Positions 7,743 to 15,278 of a stretch of DNA of 20,122 nucleotides are shown piece after piece. The notes beneath the pieces are model-generated. The model worked only from the letters and a program-made list of their open reading frames with translations, searched no databases and was not told the DNA's origin. This stretch comes from UBA6183 sp964545895. Its GTDB lineage: Bacteria; Bacteroidota; Bacteroidia; UKL13-3. The translations under genes were made by a program, and so were the position numbers. Each line of letters begins with the position of its first letter. The first letter of the stretch is position 1. The stretch is taken from positions 1-20,122 of the forward strand of contig CAZJHS010000056.1 of assembly GCA_964545895.1 (NCBI GenBank), in the 5' to 3' direction.

Positions 7743-8310
7743 ATTGTGCTAATTCTTGAAGTTTATTGATAAAGTATTTTGCACTCGGACAATTGGGATG
7801 TTGCGCAGCTTTTTCAATATTAAATCCGTGGGAATTCATTCTACCTGCTAACAAAGGTTTACTTCCATATCCCTTTCCTTCTCTGAATAATATAGCTAAT
7901 CTCTTAATTTCTTCAAAAGGAGTGTTAATGTCTTCTGGAGATTCGCAGTAGTAATCCGGATTTCCAAGTATAATCCGTATAACATTTGTATCAGCCAAAA
8001 ACCATGCTTCAAAACTTCTTTTCGCAATAACTATTGATGTTACATTTTCTCCATCAAGTTTTAATTTCTTTTGCTCGAAAGAATTCTCCTCGTCAAGATC
8101 AGTCAGTATAAAAATATGCTCTGCTCCTGCATCTTTGCATATTCCCTTTAGTCCGTTAAGTAATCTTGGATTTAGAAGTTGACCACCTTTTCCATCAACA
8201 AGAGAAACTACTTCAATGTTCAAATTTAGAAGCAGTTGATGAAATGCAGTATTTCGTTTCATGAACACCATTTCACTATCCCCTTCTACAATAAACCCAA
8301 CTTTTACCAC
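7741..8310 (-). CDS. TOPRIM-fold protein, DUF4276-like, partner of the ATPase
   Basis: Probably a metal-dependent nuclease-like subunit working with the adjacent ABC ATPase. From the GTG at 8310 the protein has 189 residues. It opens directly with the TOPRIM first strand, VKVGFIVEGDSE (Glu9), followed by the DxD strand HIFILTDLDEE (Asp71, Asp73). Downstream are SFEAWFLADTNV (99-110), a DUF4276-type signature, and GYGSKPLLAGRM (148-158). A longer frame opens at a TTG at 8343, but the GTG is preferred: a perfect AGGAGG-type site lies 6 bases before it and the TOPRIM strand begins right there. The GTG overlaps the ATPase stop (GTGGTAA), indicating coupled translation. ABC ATPase plus TOPRIM pairs are known in OLD-type defence (class 1 fused OLD, Gabija, PARIS). 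Assignment to a named system is not supported, and phage defence is inference. Confidence 0.75.
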   Translation of the reverse strand: MVKVGFIVEGDSEMVFMKRNTAFHQLLLNLNIEVVSLVDGKGGQLLNPRLLNGLKGICKDAGAEHIFILTDLDEENSFEQKKLKLDGENVTSIVIAKRSFEAWFLADTNVIRIILGNPDYYCESPEDINTPFEEIKRLAILFREGKGYGSKPLLAGRMNSHGFNIEKAAQHPNCPSAKYFINKLQELAQ

Positions 8311-9308
8311 GGTATTCCTCCTCCAAAAGAGTTTGTTAACCAAGCTTCATCCATAGTTAATCCATGAAGGTCAAAATCTGTCAATTGTTTTATTTTTGTT
8401 TCTCCATCAACCTTATCAACCAAAATAAGTTCTTTAGGTGTAAGTTGGTTTACGATGGTTTGCGAGTGTGTATTTAACCAAATGTAATGACCTTCGTCTT
8501 CACACTTTTGTCTAAACAAATTAACCAACTCTTTCTGCACCTTTGGATTCAAGCCATTCTCGGGTTCTTCAATGCACAAAAACTGGGGTTCGCTACTCTG
8601 GTAAACAGCAGTTAAAAGTGCAAGTATATTCCATGTTCCATCTGATAAAAGATTTTTGGTGAAAGGTTTGTTTGTGCCTTTTTCGTAAATAACCAAACTA
8701 TCTGTTCCACTTAATGGTGTGGTAACAACATCAATATTACTGAATCCGGGTACAAGTATGTCCAACCAGCTTAGTAATTCCGTTCGCAAGGATGAATCAA
8801 CTAAAAGTTTAGAAAGAACTTTTTCTAAATTAGATGTGTTAGTACCTAAACGAAGATTATCACTATATTCACGGCCGCTTTTATCGTTAATAAAAATCCT
8901 TGAATACGAACTAAAAAACTGTTTATAAGATTCGTTTTTCAGATATTCAAAATCATACTTTGAATTGTCATCATTATAAAACAATCCAAAATTGTTCCGT
9001 CTTATAACTCTTCCACTTTCTGAAATAAAGTCAGCATAGAAATTACTTGAAAATGTATCAAACTGAACTTCAAAATTCAACTTATTATCAAGTCGATTTC
9101 GATAAAGTAAATCATCCATCCCTCCGAATTGAGAAATGGCAATTTGAATACTAACTTCGTTTGTTTTTTTAAAAAACTCTAACGCCTCAAAAATATTAGA
9201 CTTACCTGCACCGTTGGAGCCGGAAAAAACAGTAAACGGATTAGGTTCAACAATATCCATTCCAACTAATGACTTATAATTATGTATATGTAACTTTTTA
9301 ATTTTCAT
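8304..9308 (-). CDS. ABC-type AAA ATPase (AAA_21-like), partner of the TOPRIM protein
   Basis: A 334-residue SMC/RecF-like ABC ATPase without a long coiled coil. From the ATG at 9308 it shows the N-terminal strand KIKKLHIHNYKSL, Walker A SGSNGAGKSNIFEAL (29-43), a signature-like LSDGTWNILALL (221-232), Walker B FLCIEEPENGLNP (243-255) and the H-loop LNTHSQTIVNQL (278-289, His281). The C-terminus DEAWLTNSFGGGIPW resembles the ending of ATPases paired with DUF4276 proteins. An in-frame GTG one codon earlier (9311) is possible, but the ATG is favoured. The 3' end overlaps the TOPRIM gene by 7 bp, and its GGAGGAGG glycine codons provide that gene's ribosome binding site. A perfect -7 box lies 9 bp upstream, so this pair may be transcribed separately from the membrane-protein gene. 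Confidence 0.85.
   Translation of the reverse strand: MKIKKLHIHNYKSLVGMDIVEPNPFTVFSGSNGAGKSNIFEALEFFKKTNEVSIQIAISQFGGMDDLLYRNRLDNKLNFEVQFDTFSSNFYADFISESGRVIRRNNFGLFYNDDNSKYDFEYLKNESYKQFFSSYSRIFINDKSGREYSDNLRLGTNTSNLEKVLSKLLVDSSLRTELLSWLDILVPGFSNIDVVTTPLSGTDSLVIYEKGTNKPFTKNLLSDGTWNILALLTAVYQSSEPQFLCIEEPENGLNPKVQKELVNLFRQKCEDEGHYIWLNTHSQTIVNQLTPKELILVDKVDGETKIKQLTDFDLHGLTMDEAWLTNSFGGGIPW
8317..8324 (-). promoter_or_regulatory. Strong Shine-Dalgarno site that decides the TOPRIM start
   Basis: The minus strand reads GGAGGAGG, then six bases, then GTG at 8310. The site lies inside the last codons of the ATPase gene (Gly-Gly region). Such a strong site is unusual for Bacteroidota, which rely little on Shine-Dalgarno pairing. 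The glycine codons could create it by chance. Confidence 0.55.
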
Positions 9309-9317
9309 CACTCAGTA

Positions 9318-9325
9318 CAAATCTA
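9318..9325 (-). promoter_or_regulatory. Candidate -7 box of the ATPase/TOPRIM operon
   Basis: The minus strand reads TAGATTTG, a perfect TAnnTTTG, 9 bp before the ATPase ATG. This predicts a leader of only a few bases. No clear -33 TTTG is seen. Unlike the boxes of prmA, hutU and the giant gene, it is not followed by C. Confidence 0.4.
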
Positions 9326-9386
9326 TGTATAATAGTACAATTAAAAGTAAATTTATACATTCATAAAATCTAATTCAAAAATCTAA

Positions 9387-9857
9387 TTATAAGTTCGGCC
9401 TCCAAGCAAGCTTTCCGAGCCTCTTTCGTTCCTCATACTCTCTCAAGTAATCATCGTATGTTTCACTGTTTTTTACTATTTCGTTATGTAGCTCATAATA
9501 ATATCTTTCAAAGTATTGTCGATCCTTTTCACTTGTGTAGGACTGTTTGAATGCAAATAAGATTTTCAGAGTCCATCCAAACATTATTAAAATCCCAAAC
9601 GTAGCCATAGTATCAAAATCAAAGAAGCTTAATATAATAAGAGCAATCCAAATTGATATAAATAGAAATAGAAGTTTACCTCTTAAATACAAACTTCTTA
9701 CTAATACAAAAACACTTCTCAATGGTAACTTTTTCTTATCTATTATCTCAAAAACGTATTCAGGGTTCTTCTTCAATTGGTCAAATTCAATTTCCAACAA
9801 AAAGTCAGTTGTTTTACGATTGAAATCTCGATTGATATATTGGTATTCTATTTTCAT
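9387..9857 (-). CDS. Hypothetical two-TM membrane protein of the ATPase/TOPRIM island
   Basis: A 156-residue protein I do not recognise. A charged cytoplasmic-looking N-terminal region (1-58; KIEYQYINRDFNRKTTDF, FEIIDKKKLPLRSVF) is followed by two adjacent hydrophobic helices (about 62-79, LLFLFISIWIALIILSFF, and about 84-104) separated by a short acidic turn (DFD). The tail is strongly charged and Tyr/Glu-rich (about 105-156; DRQYFERYYYELHNEIV, YDDYLREYEERKRLGK). There is no signal peptide, so both ends are probably cytoplasmic. It is encoded 78 bp upstream of the ATPase ATG in the same direction, within the same pair of terminators, and could be a membrane component of that system. Its own and the ATPase's separate promoter candidates mean the link is only positional. 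Confidence 0.65.
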   Translation of the reverse strand: MKIEYQYINRDFNRKTTDFLLEIEFDQLKKNPEYVFEIIDKKKLPLRSVFVLVRSLYLRGKLLFLFISIWIALIILSFFDFDTMATFGILIMFGWTLKILFAFKQSYTSEKDRQYFERYYYELHNEIVKNSETYDDYLREYEERKRLGKLAWRPNL

Positions 9858-9875
9858 AGTTTAATGGTCATTAGA

Positions 9876-9883
9876 CAAGAATA
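9876..9883 (-). promoter_or_regulatory. Possible -7 box of the membrane-protein gene
   Basis: The minus strand reads TATTCTTG, one mismatch from TAnnTTTG, 18 bp before the ATG. No clear -33 element is seen. Confidence 0.25.
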
Positions 9884-9990
9884 AAAAGAATTTTCGACAT
9901 AAGATAAATGTAACTCCAAAATCTTTCCATAGCAATACTTGAACAAAAAATAAAAGTACCGACTCCTCGAAGGCGTGATGACCTTAAACA

Positions 9991-10022
9991 AAAAATCCCG
10001 CTCATTACTGAACGGGATTTTT
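9991..10022 (-). terminator. Intrinsic terminator of hutU
   Basis: A 10-bp perfect stem, AAAAATCCCG / CGGGATTTTT, with a 12-nt loop and T-rich tails on both strands, about 22 bp after the hutU stop. Its sequence is closely similar to the terminator at 7713-7739. Confidence 0.85.
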
Positions 10023-10025
10023 GTT
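9996..10025 (+). repeat. Right copy of a 30-bp direct repeat flanking the ATPase/TOPRIM island
   Basis: This matches 7713-7742 in the same orientation, with GAACGGGATTTTTGTT identical at 10010-10025. It may mark an integration boundary, or simply be a widely used terminator sequence. Confidence 0.6.
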
Positions 10026-10044
10026 TTATATAACCACTTGGGTT

Positions 10045-11730
10045 TTAAAATGCCGGTTTTTCAGGCTTATCTTTCAAACGCTCTTTAATATCTAATCTGT
10101 GTTTGCGTGCAGTATCAATAGCAATATCATAACCTGCATCAGCATGGCGTATTACACCCATTGCTGGGTCGTTGTGCAACACACGTTTTAACCTGCGTGC
10201 TGCATCTTCTGTACCATCAGCTACAATTACCATACCTGCATGTATACTGTAGCCCATACCTACTCCACCACCGTGGTGTATTGATACCCAACTTGCACCA
10301 CCAGCAGTATTAATTAACGAGTTTAATATTGGCCAATCAGCCACTGCATCACTACCATCTTTCATAGCCTCTGTTTCGCGGTTAGGACTAGCTACTGAAC
10401 CTGTATCTAAATGGTCGCGACCAATTACAATAGGGCCTTTAACTTTACCAGTACGCACTAACTCATTAAATGCTAACGCAGCTTTTTCTCTATCGCCTTG
10501 GCCTATCCAGCAAATACGTGCAGGTAAACCTTGGAAAGCAATACGCTCGCGAGCCATATCTAACCAACGGTGCAACGAAGTGTTTTCAGGAAACAACTCC
10601 TTCATTACTTGGTCGGTTACATAAATATCATTAGGATCGCCACTTAAAGCTACCCAACGGAAAGGGCCTTTACCTTCGCAAAACAACGGACGAATATACG
10701 CAGGCACAAAACCCGGAAACGCAAATGCATTTTCTACATGGCGCTGGTCTTTTGCTTGTCCGCGTAAATTATTACCGTAATCAAAAGTTATGGCACCACG
10801 TTTTTGCAATTCAATCATCAACTTCACATGGTGAGCCATGGTATCTAACGATTTTTCTACATACTTACCAGGCTCCGTTTTACGCATTTTATCAGCCACC
10901 TCTTCGGCCAATCCTTCCGGATAATAACCATTTAAAGGATCGTGTGCCGAAGTTTGATCCGTTAACAAATCAGGAGTAATGTTACGCTCAATTAAACGCT
11001 CCAATAAATCAATTACATTGCATAACACACCAATAGATAAACGTCTGCCCTCAGCTTTCGCTTTTAAGGCCATATCAATTGCTTGGTCAATGTCTCTGCT
11101 CATTACATCTAAGTAACGCGTTTCAATACGTTTTTTAATGCGCCATTCTACCATTTCGGCAGCAAGGCAAACACCATCACACATAGTTACAGCCAAAGGT
11201 TGTGCACCACCCATACCACCTAAACCAGCAGTAACAGATAAAGTACCTTTAAGCGTACCACCAAAATGCTGACGAGCAGCCTCGGCAAACGTTTCGTAAG
11301 TACCTTGCACAATACCTTGCGAACCAATGTAAATCCAGCTACCCGCGGTCATTTGGCCATACATCATCAAACCTTTTTTATCTAACTCGTGAAAAGTTTC
11401 CCAATTGGCCCACTTAGGCACCAACATACTGTTTGATATAATAACACGTGGAGCGTCTTTATGTGTAGGTAAAATACCCACTGGCTTACCACTTTGTACC
11501 AATAAAGTTTCGTCTTCTTCTAAATCTTGTAGGGCCTTAACAATCAAGTCAAAACTTTCCCAATTGCGGGCAGCCTTACCAATACCACCATATACTACTA
11601 AATCTTCTGGCTTTTCAGCCACCTCGGGGTCAAGGTTATTGTGCAGCATGCGCAAAGCAGCTTCTTGAACCCAGCCTTTGCAGCTTAATTTATTACCTGT
11701 AGCCGCGTGTAATTCTCGTCTATTTGTCAT
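10045..11730 (-). CDS. hutU: Urocanate hydratase (urocanase)
   Basis: The second enzyme of histidine degradation: it hydrates urocanate to imidazolonepropionate in the cytosol using tightly bound NAD+ as an electrophile. The 561-residue length matches bacterial urocanases. Visible family marks are YGGIGKAARNWESFD (47-61), GQMTAGSWIYIGSQGIVQGT (125-144), the NAD-binding glycine cluster TAGLGGMGGAQP (167-178), ITFDYGNNLRGQA (314-326), the catalytic-region cysteine in RICWIGQGDRE (405-415, Cys407), the HLDTGSVASPNRET strand (440-453) and HHGGGVGMGYSIHAG (485-499). It stands alone: hutH, hutI, hutG or ftcD genes are not next to it. It has its own promoter candidate and terminator, so it appears to be a single-gene transcription unit. 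Confidence 0.97.
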   Translation of the reverse strand: MTNRRELHAATGNKLSCKGWVQEAALRMLHNNLDPEVAEKPEDLVVYGGIGKAARNWESFDLIVKALQDLEEDETLLVQSGKPVGILPTHKDAPRVIISNSMLVPKWANWETFHELDKKGLMMYGQMTAGSWIYIGSQGIVQGTYETFAEAARQHFGGTLKGTLSVTAGLGGMGGAQPLAVTMCDGVCLAAEMVEWRIKKRIETRYLDVMSRDIDQAIDMALKAKAEGRRLSIGVLCNVIDLLERLIERNITPDLLTDQTSAHDPLNGYYPEGLAEEVADKMRKTEPGKYVEKSLDTMAHHVKLMIELQKRGAITFDYGNNLRGQAKDQRHVENAFAFPGFVPAYIRPLFCEGKGPFRWVALSGDPNDIYVTDQVMKELFPENTSLHRWLDMARERIAFQGLPARICWIGQGDREKAALAFNELVRTGKVKGPIVIGRDHLDTGSVASPNRETEAMKDGSDAVADWPILNSLINTAGGASWVSIHHGGGVGMGYSIHAGMVIVADGTEDAARRLKRVLHNDPAMGVIRHADAGYDIAIDTARKHRLDIKERLKDKPEKPAF

Positions 11731-11753
11731 AATACTCTATAAAGGAATTTGGG

Positions 11754-11761
11754 CGAAAATA
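11754..11761 (-). promoter_or_regulatory. Candidate -7 box of hutU
   Basis: The minus strand reads TATTTTCG followed by CC, one mismatch from TAnnTTTG, 23 bp before the hutU ATG. It shares the TAYTTTYGC form with the TonB receptor and giant-gene boxes. Confidence 0.4.
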
Positions 11762-11909
11762 GTTTTTTTACACCAATTAAATCATTATGAAAAACCAATG
11801 TGCAATTTGAGCTGTATCACCTAATAAAAAACAAATGGTAAAATATGCCATTAAGATTATACACAATTTTAACCATTCAAATGAATGAATTAACTTATAT
11901 TCGAATAAT

Positions 11910-14837
11910 ATGAAAACAACAGCCGTTTTTCTTTGCACTCTGCTCTGCACAATTTGCATATCAAACCAAGTAAAATCTCAAATTATTGAAATTTATGCGG
12001 GTGGTGGGAATGGCGATTATCAAAAGGCAAACTCAACTTCTGTTAACTCAATTTCTGTGGCTTGCCATAAAAATGGGGATATTTATGTGTATGATTTTTT
12101 TGATTACAGGATTCGTAAAATAAGCAATGGCATAGTAACCACCTTTGCAGGAATTCGTAAAAAAGGATTTAGTGGTGATAATGGTCCCGCAACGCAAGCA
12201 CGAATAGGTGGCATGTGTTATCTTGCCTTAGATACTTCGGGTAATTTATATATTTCGGACACAGAAAATAACCGAATTAGAAAGGTAGATGCCCATACCG
12301 GTATTATTACCACCATTGCAGGAACTGGTGCCATAGGTTATTCGGATAGTATTGTTTTAGCAAAAAATGCAAGAATAAGTTCTCCTAGTCAAATAATTAT
12401 TGATAGCTTAGGCAATCTTTATTTTACTGATTATGGACATAACCATGTTAGAAAAATTAATCTTAATACCGGACTTATTTATAGAGTAGCAGGGTACGGA
12501 CATCCAGAGGATTTTGGGGATGCGGGTGTAACTGATGGCATTGCTTACCCCAAAGGCTTGGCCTTAGATAGCAAAACAAATACTCTCTATATTGCAGATG
12601 CTGGTCATGAAAAAATTAAGAAAGTAAACTTAACCACTGGTAAAATATATTCTGTTGCTGGAACTGGTATAAGTGGATATGCGGGAGAAAACGATTCTGC
12701 TTTTAGAGCTACGTTTAATGGAATTGAAGGTATTACCTTAGATAATATTGGCCAATTATTTATTTGTGATAGGGGCAATAGCCGCATTAGAAAGATAAAC
12801 ACAATTACCACCAAAATAAGCACCTACGCTGGTTCATTTGCACTTCAAAATACTTATGATAGCATCCACGCTAGTTTGGTTAGGTTGCTTTATCCTACAG
12901 ATGTTAAAATGGATCATCTGGGCAATTTACTTATTGTTGATGCTGGTAATTCCCTATTGCGAAAAGTTGATAGCGCCACAAAGATTGTTTCAAATATTGC
13001 TGGCAATGGTTATTTGAGTTTTGGTGGTGATAGTGGCTTGGCCACTCAATCTTTGTTATCAACTCCTAGACACATTAAGTTTGATAACGAAGGCAATCTT
13101 ATTTTTTCTGATGCTTACAATGTTAGAATACGTAGGATAAACGCTTCGGATAAAAGAATAATAACCCTCGCTGGAAAAGGCTATGTTTGGACCATTGATT
13201 CTTTAAAAGATAATGTTCCTGGTCCAACTTCTTATTTATGGAATCATGTAACTGGTGTAACAACAGATTTACAAGGAAACGTTTACCTATCTGAAATGGG
13301 TAGGATAAAGAAAATAGACAAACAAACAGGTATTATTACCCATTATGCAGGCAAAGGATACCCTTTTAATCAGGCGGGTTTTGCAGGCGATGGCGATAGT
13401 GCTCATAAGGCCCTTTTTTACCAAACAGACAATTTGGGTAGAGACTTAAAAGGCAATATTTATGTGGTTGATTATAAAAATAATAGGATCAGAAAGATTA
13501 ATACAAACACCCAAATTATTACCACTGTGGCTGGAAATGGAACTTTGGGACAAGCACTAGAAAAGGATTCTGCTTTGAAATCACCTCTTGATTTAGAAGG
13601 CCCCATGACAGTTGATGGAGAAGGGAATATATACATAGCCAGTTTGTATCGCATTAGAAAAATTGATGCAAAAACGGGTCATATCTATACCATAGCTGGT
13701 AATTTAAACGATCAATATGGTTATGCTGGAGATGGAGATAGCGCAAAATATTCCTTGGTATATAATGTGAGAGATTTGGCCGTAGATGCCTCTGGTAATT
13801 TGTACTTTTCTGATGCTTGGAACAACCGCATTAGAAGAATTGATGTCAACACCCAAATAATTACCACAGTTGCTGGAAATGGCCTAAATATTTTGGAACC
13901 ACCTCTCGATTCTGCATTGAAATCATCTGTTTTTTTTCCAGGATATGTGGCCTGCGACCCGCAAGGCAATATCTATTTTACCTATGGTGGCATTGGAGAT
14001 GTTATTTGTAGAGTTGCCAATACAGCCCCTCTAATTTCAAACAATGTCATTAGTGGTTCTCAAATAGTTTGTAAAATTGAACTTGCAGATACGCTTGTAG
14101 GAAGTATACCTAATGGTGGTTTAGGTGCATTTAAATACATGTGGTTTCGTTCTAACATATCGGCTGATTTTGGTTTTACCATCGCACCAGGTGATAACAC
14201 TGGTCCAAACTACGCACCTCCTTTAGAGGCTGTATCATACTGGTATAAACGTTTAGCAATTTCTGGAGGCAGATGCGATACTTCTGCTGCAGTACTCGTT
14301 ATGGTAAGTAAACCGTCTGCTTCAACCATAGTTGGCGAAAAAGAGGTATTAACAAACTCCATAAAAACATACAGTATAAAAAATGCAAGCCCAAAATCAA
14401 CCTTCAATTGGTTAATAAAAAATGGCGTAATTTTAAGCACCCAAGCAGACAGTATTACCGTTGCTTGGTCTGCCCAAATAAATTTAGGCATTATTAAAGC
14501 AATAGAAACCGACTCGCTTGGCTGTATTGGCGACACCATACAGTTGCAAGCAAATATTAGTAAGCAAACCCTGCTTAATAAGCATGAGTTAAACGAACAT
14601 TTTTTACATGTTTATCCAAACCCCGCTACAACAAACTTTACGTTAAAAAACAATACTAATCAAAACATAACTTGGCAAATTTTTACCTCTACAGGCAACA
14701 AAATATTAGCCTCTACTCTTAAGCCCAACCAAGAAAATAATTTTAGTTGTGCCCATTTATCACCAGGCATATATCTTATTTATGCAGAAAAAGATGGTTG
14801 TTTTTTCAAATACAAATTAGTGATAAATCAACACTAG
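11910..14837 (+). CDS. Secreted NHL-repeat beta-propeller protein with T9SS sorting domain
   Basis: A 975-residue exported protein. The signal peptide covers about 1-23 (TTAVFLCTLLCTICIS, then SNQVKSQ). Residues about 50-705 hold about 12 NHL-type blades with a 55-60 residue step, each with a GNLYxxDxxNxRIRKI strand and a TGIITTIAGxG strand; clear copies begin near 56, 111, 168, 224, 281, 338, 395, 456, 515, 572, 629 and 686. Several linkers carry GxxGD(N/G)D/GPA-type loops (SGDNGPA, YAGENDSA, FAGDGDSA), acidic and possibly metal-binding. Twelve blades would fit two six-bladed propellers. Residues about 705-885 look like Ig/PKD-type domains, and about 893-975 is a T9SS type A tail (HVYPNPATTNFTL, WQIFTSTGNKIL, LSPGIYLIYAE). 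The ligand is unknown; NHL propellers are usually protein- or glycan-binding scaffolds. Confidence 0.9.
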   Translation: MKTTAVFLCTLLCTICISNQVKSQIIEIYAGGGNGDYQKANSTSVNSISVACHKNGDIYVYDFFDYRIRKISNGIVTTFAGIRKKGFSGDNGPATQARIGGMCYLALDTSGNLYISDTENNRIRKVDAHTGIITTIAGTGAIGYSDSIVLAKNARISSPSQIIIDSLGNLYFTDYGHNHVRKINLNTGLIYRVAGYGHPEDFGDAGVTDGIAYPKGLALDSKTNTLYIADAGHEKIKKVNLTTGKIYSVAGTGISGYAGENDSAFRATFNGIEGITLDNIGQLFICDRGNSRIRKINTITTKISTYAGSFALQNTYDSIHASLVRLLYPTDVKMDHLGNLLIVDAGNSLLRKVDSATKIVSNIAGNGYLSFGGDSGLATQSLLSTPRHIKFDNEGNLIFSDAYNVRIRRINASDKRIITLAGKGYVWTIDSLKDNVPGPTSYLWNHVTGVTTDLQGNVYLSEMGRIKKIDKQTGIITHYAGKGYPFNQAGFAGDGDSAHKALFYQTDNLGRDLKGNIYVVDYKNNRIRKINTNTQIITTVAGNGTLGQALEKDSALKSPLDLEGPMTVDGEGNIYIASLYRIRKIDAKTGHIYTIAGNLNDQYGYAGDGDSAKYSLVYNVRDLAVDASGNLYFSDAWNNRIRRIDVNTQIITTVAGNGLNILEPPLDSALKSSVFFPGYVACDPQGNIYFTYGGIGDVICRVANTAPLISNNVISGSQIVCKIELADTLVGSIPNGGLGAFKYMWFRSNISADFGFTIAPGDNTGPNYAPPLEAVSYWYKRLAISGGRCDTSAAVLVMVSKPSASTIVGEKEVLTNSIKTYSIKNASPKSTFNWLIKNGVILSTQADSITVAWSAQINLGIIKAIETDSLGCIGDTIQLQANISKQTLLNKHELNEHFLHVYPNPATTNFTLKNNTNQNITWQIFTSTGNKILASTLKPNQENNFSCAHLSPGIYLIYAEKDGCFFKYKLVINQH

Positions 14838-15278
14838 TATAAAGCATTAGCCTGATCAGGATAAAAAGGTGAAAAGATTTTTGAAGTCATAAAAACGCGA
14901 AAAGGATTAAACTGCAAATTTTATTGAGTAAGGATAACATAATTTCTAAAACTACCATTATCAGTAAAACCCAAATACCCGAAACTTAGAGCTGACAAAT
15001 GAAGTTGTATTTGTTTTTATAACATGAAAGAAAAGAACAAAAAACGCCTTAACTACTAACAAAAAATCAAACCTATTTTATACAACCAACAACTTTTTTT
15101 AAAGTTGTTACAGGCTAGTTATTAGGCTAATAGCTAATAAATAAAATTCAAAAAAAATACTCCCAAACCCTTAAAAACATCAAATAACGTTCGCTCACAT
15201 AAAAAAATTGTTACTACAAATACTAAAAACACCAATGCCATAGCTGTTTAGTACTTTCGCGATATAATTGAGCAATGC
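14838..15278. other. 441-bp non-coding region before the giant gene
   Basis: Very AT-rich with no plausible gene. It contains a 10-bp palindrome (CCTGATCAGG, 14851-14860) just after the NHL gene, a hairpin with a 9-bp perfect stem AACAACTTT / AAAGTTGTT and T4 loop (15088-15109), and a near-perfect dyad TAGTTATTAG-g-CTAATAGCTA (15116-15136). None is a convincing GC-rich terminator for the NHL gene. The dyads could be operator-like but are unproven. Confidence 0.5.
15252..15259 (+). promoter_or_regulatory. Candidate -7 box of the giant repeat-protein gene
   Basis: TACTTTCG followed by C, one mismatch from TAnnTTTG, 19 bp before the ATG at 15279. It has the TAYTTTYGC form also seen before hutU and the TonB receptor. 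No -33 TTTG is visible. Confidence 0.4.

Noticed and set aside
7741..9308. Naming the ATPase/TOPRIM pair as PARIS or Gabija
   Set aside because: There is no UvrD-like helicase as in Gabija. The TOPRIM protein shows a DUF4276-like EAW..LAD signature rather than a clear DUF4435 (AriB) one. A split OLD-like module is as far as the sequence allows.
9365..9388. Two copies of AAAATCTAATT at a 13-bp step between the membrane-protein and ATPase genes
   Set aside because: Short, AT-rich and overlapping the stop codon of the membrane-protein gene; easily due to chance.
11777..11959. 60-codon open frame on the minus strand between hutU and the NHL gene
   Set aside because: It overlaps the signal peptide of the NHL gene, is low-complexity hydrophobic, and has no supporting motif or signal.
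15088..15109. Hairpin AACAACTTT/AAAGTTGTT as terminator of the NHL gene
   Set aside because: The stem is AT-rich, has no clean T-tail on the plus strand, and lies 250 bp beyond the stop codon.
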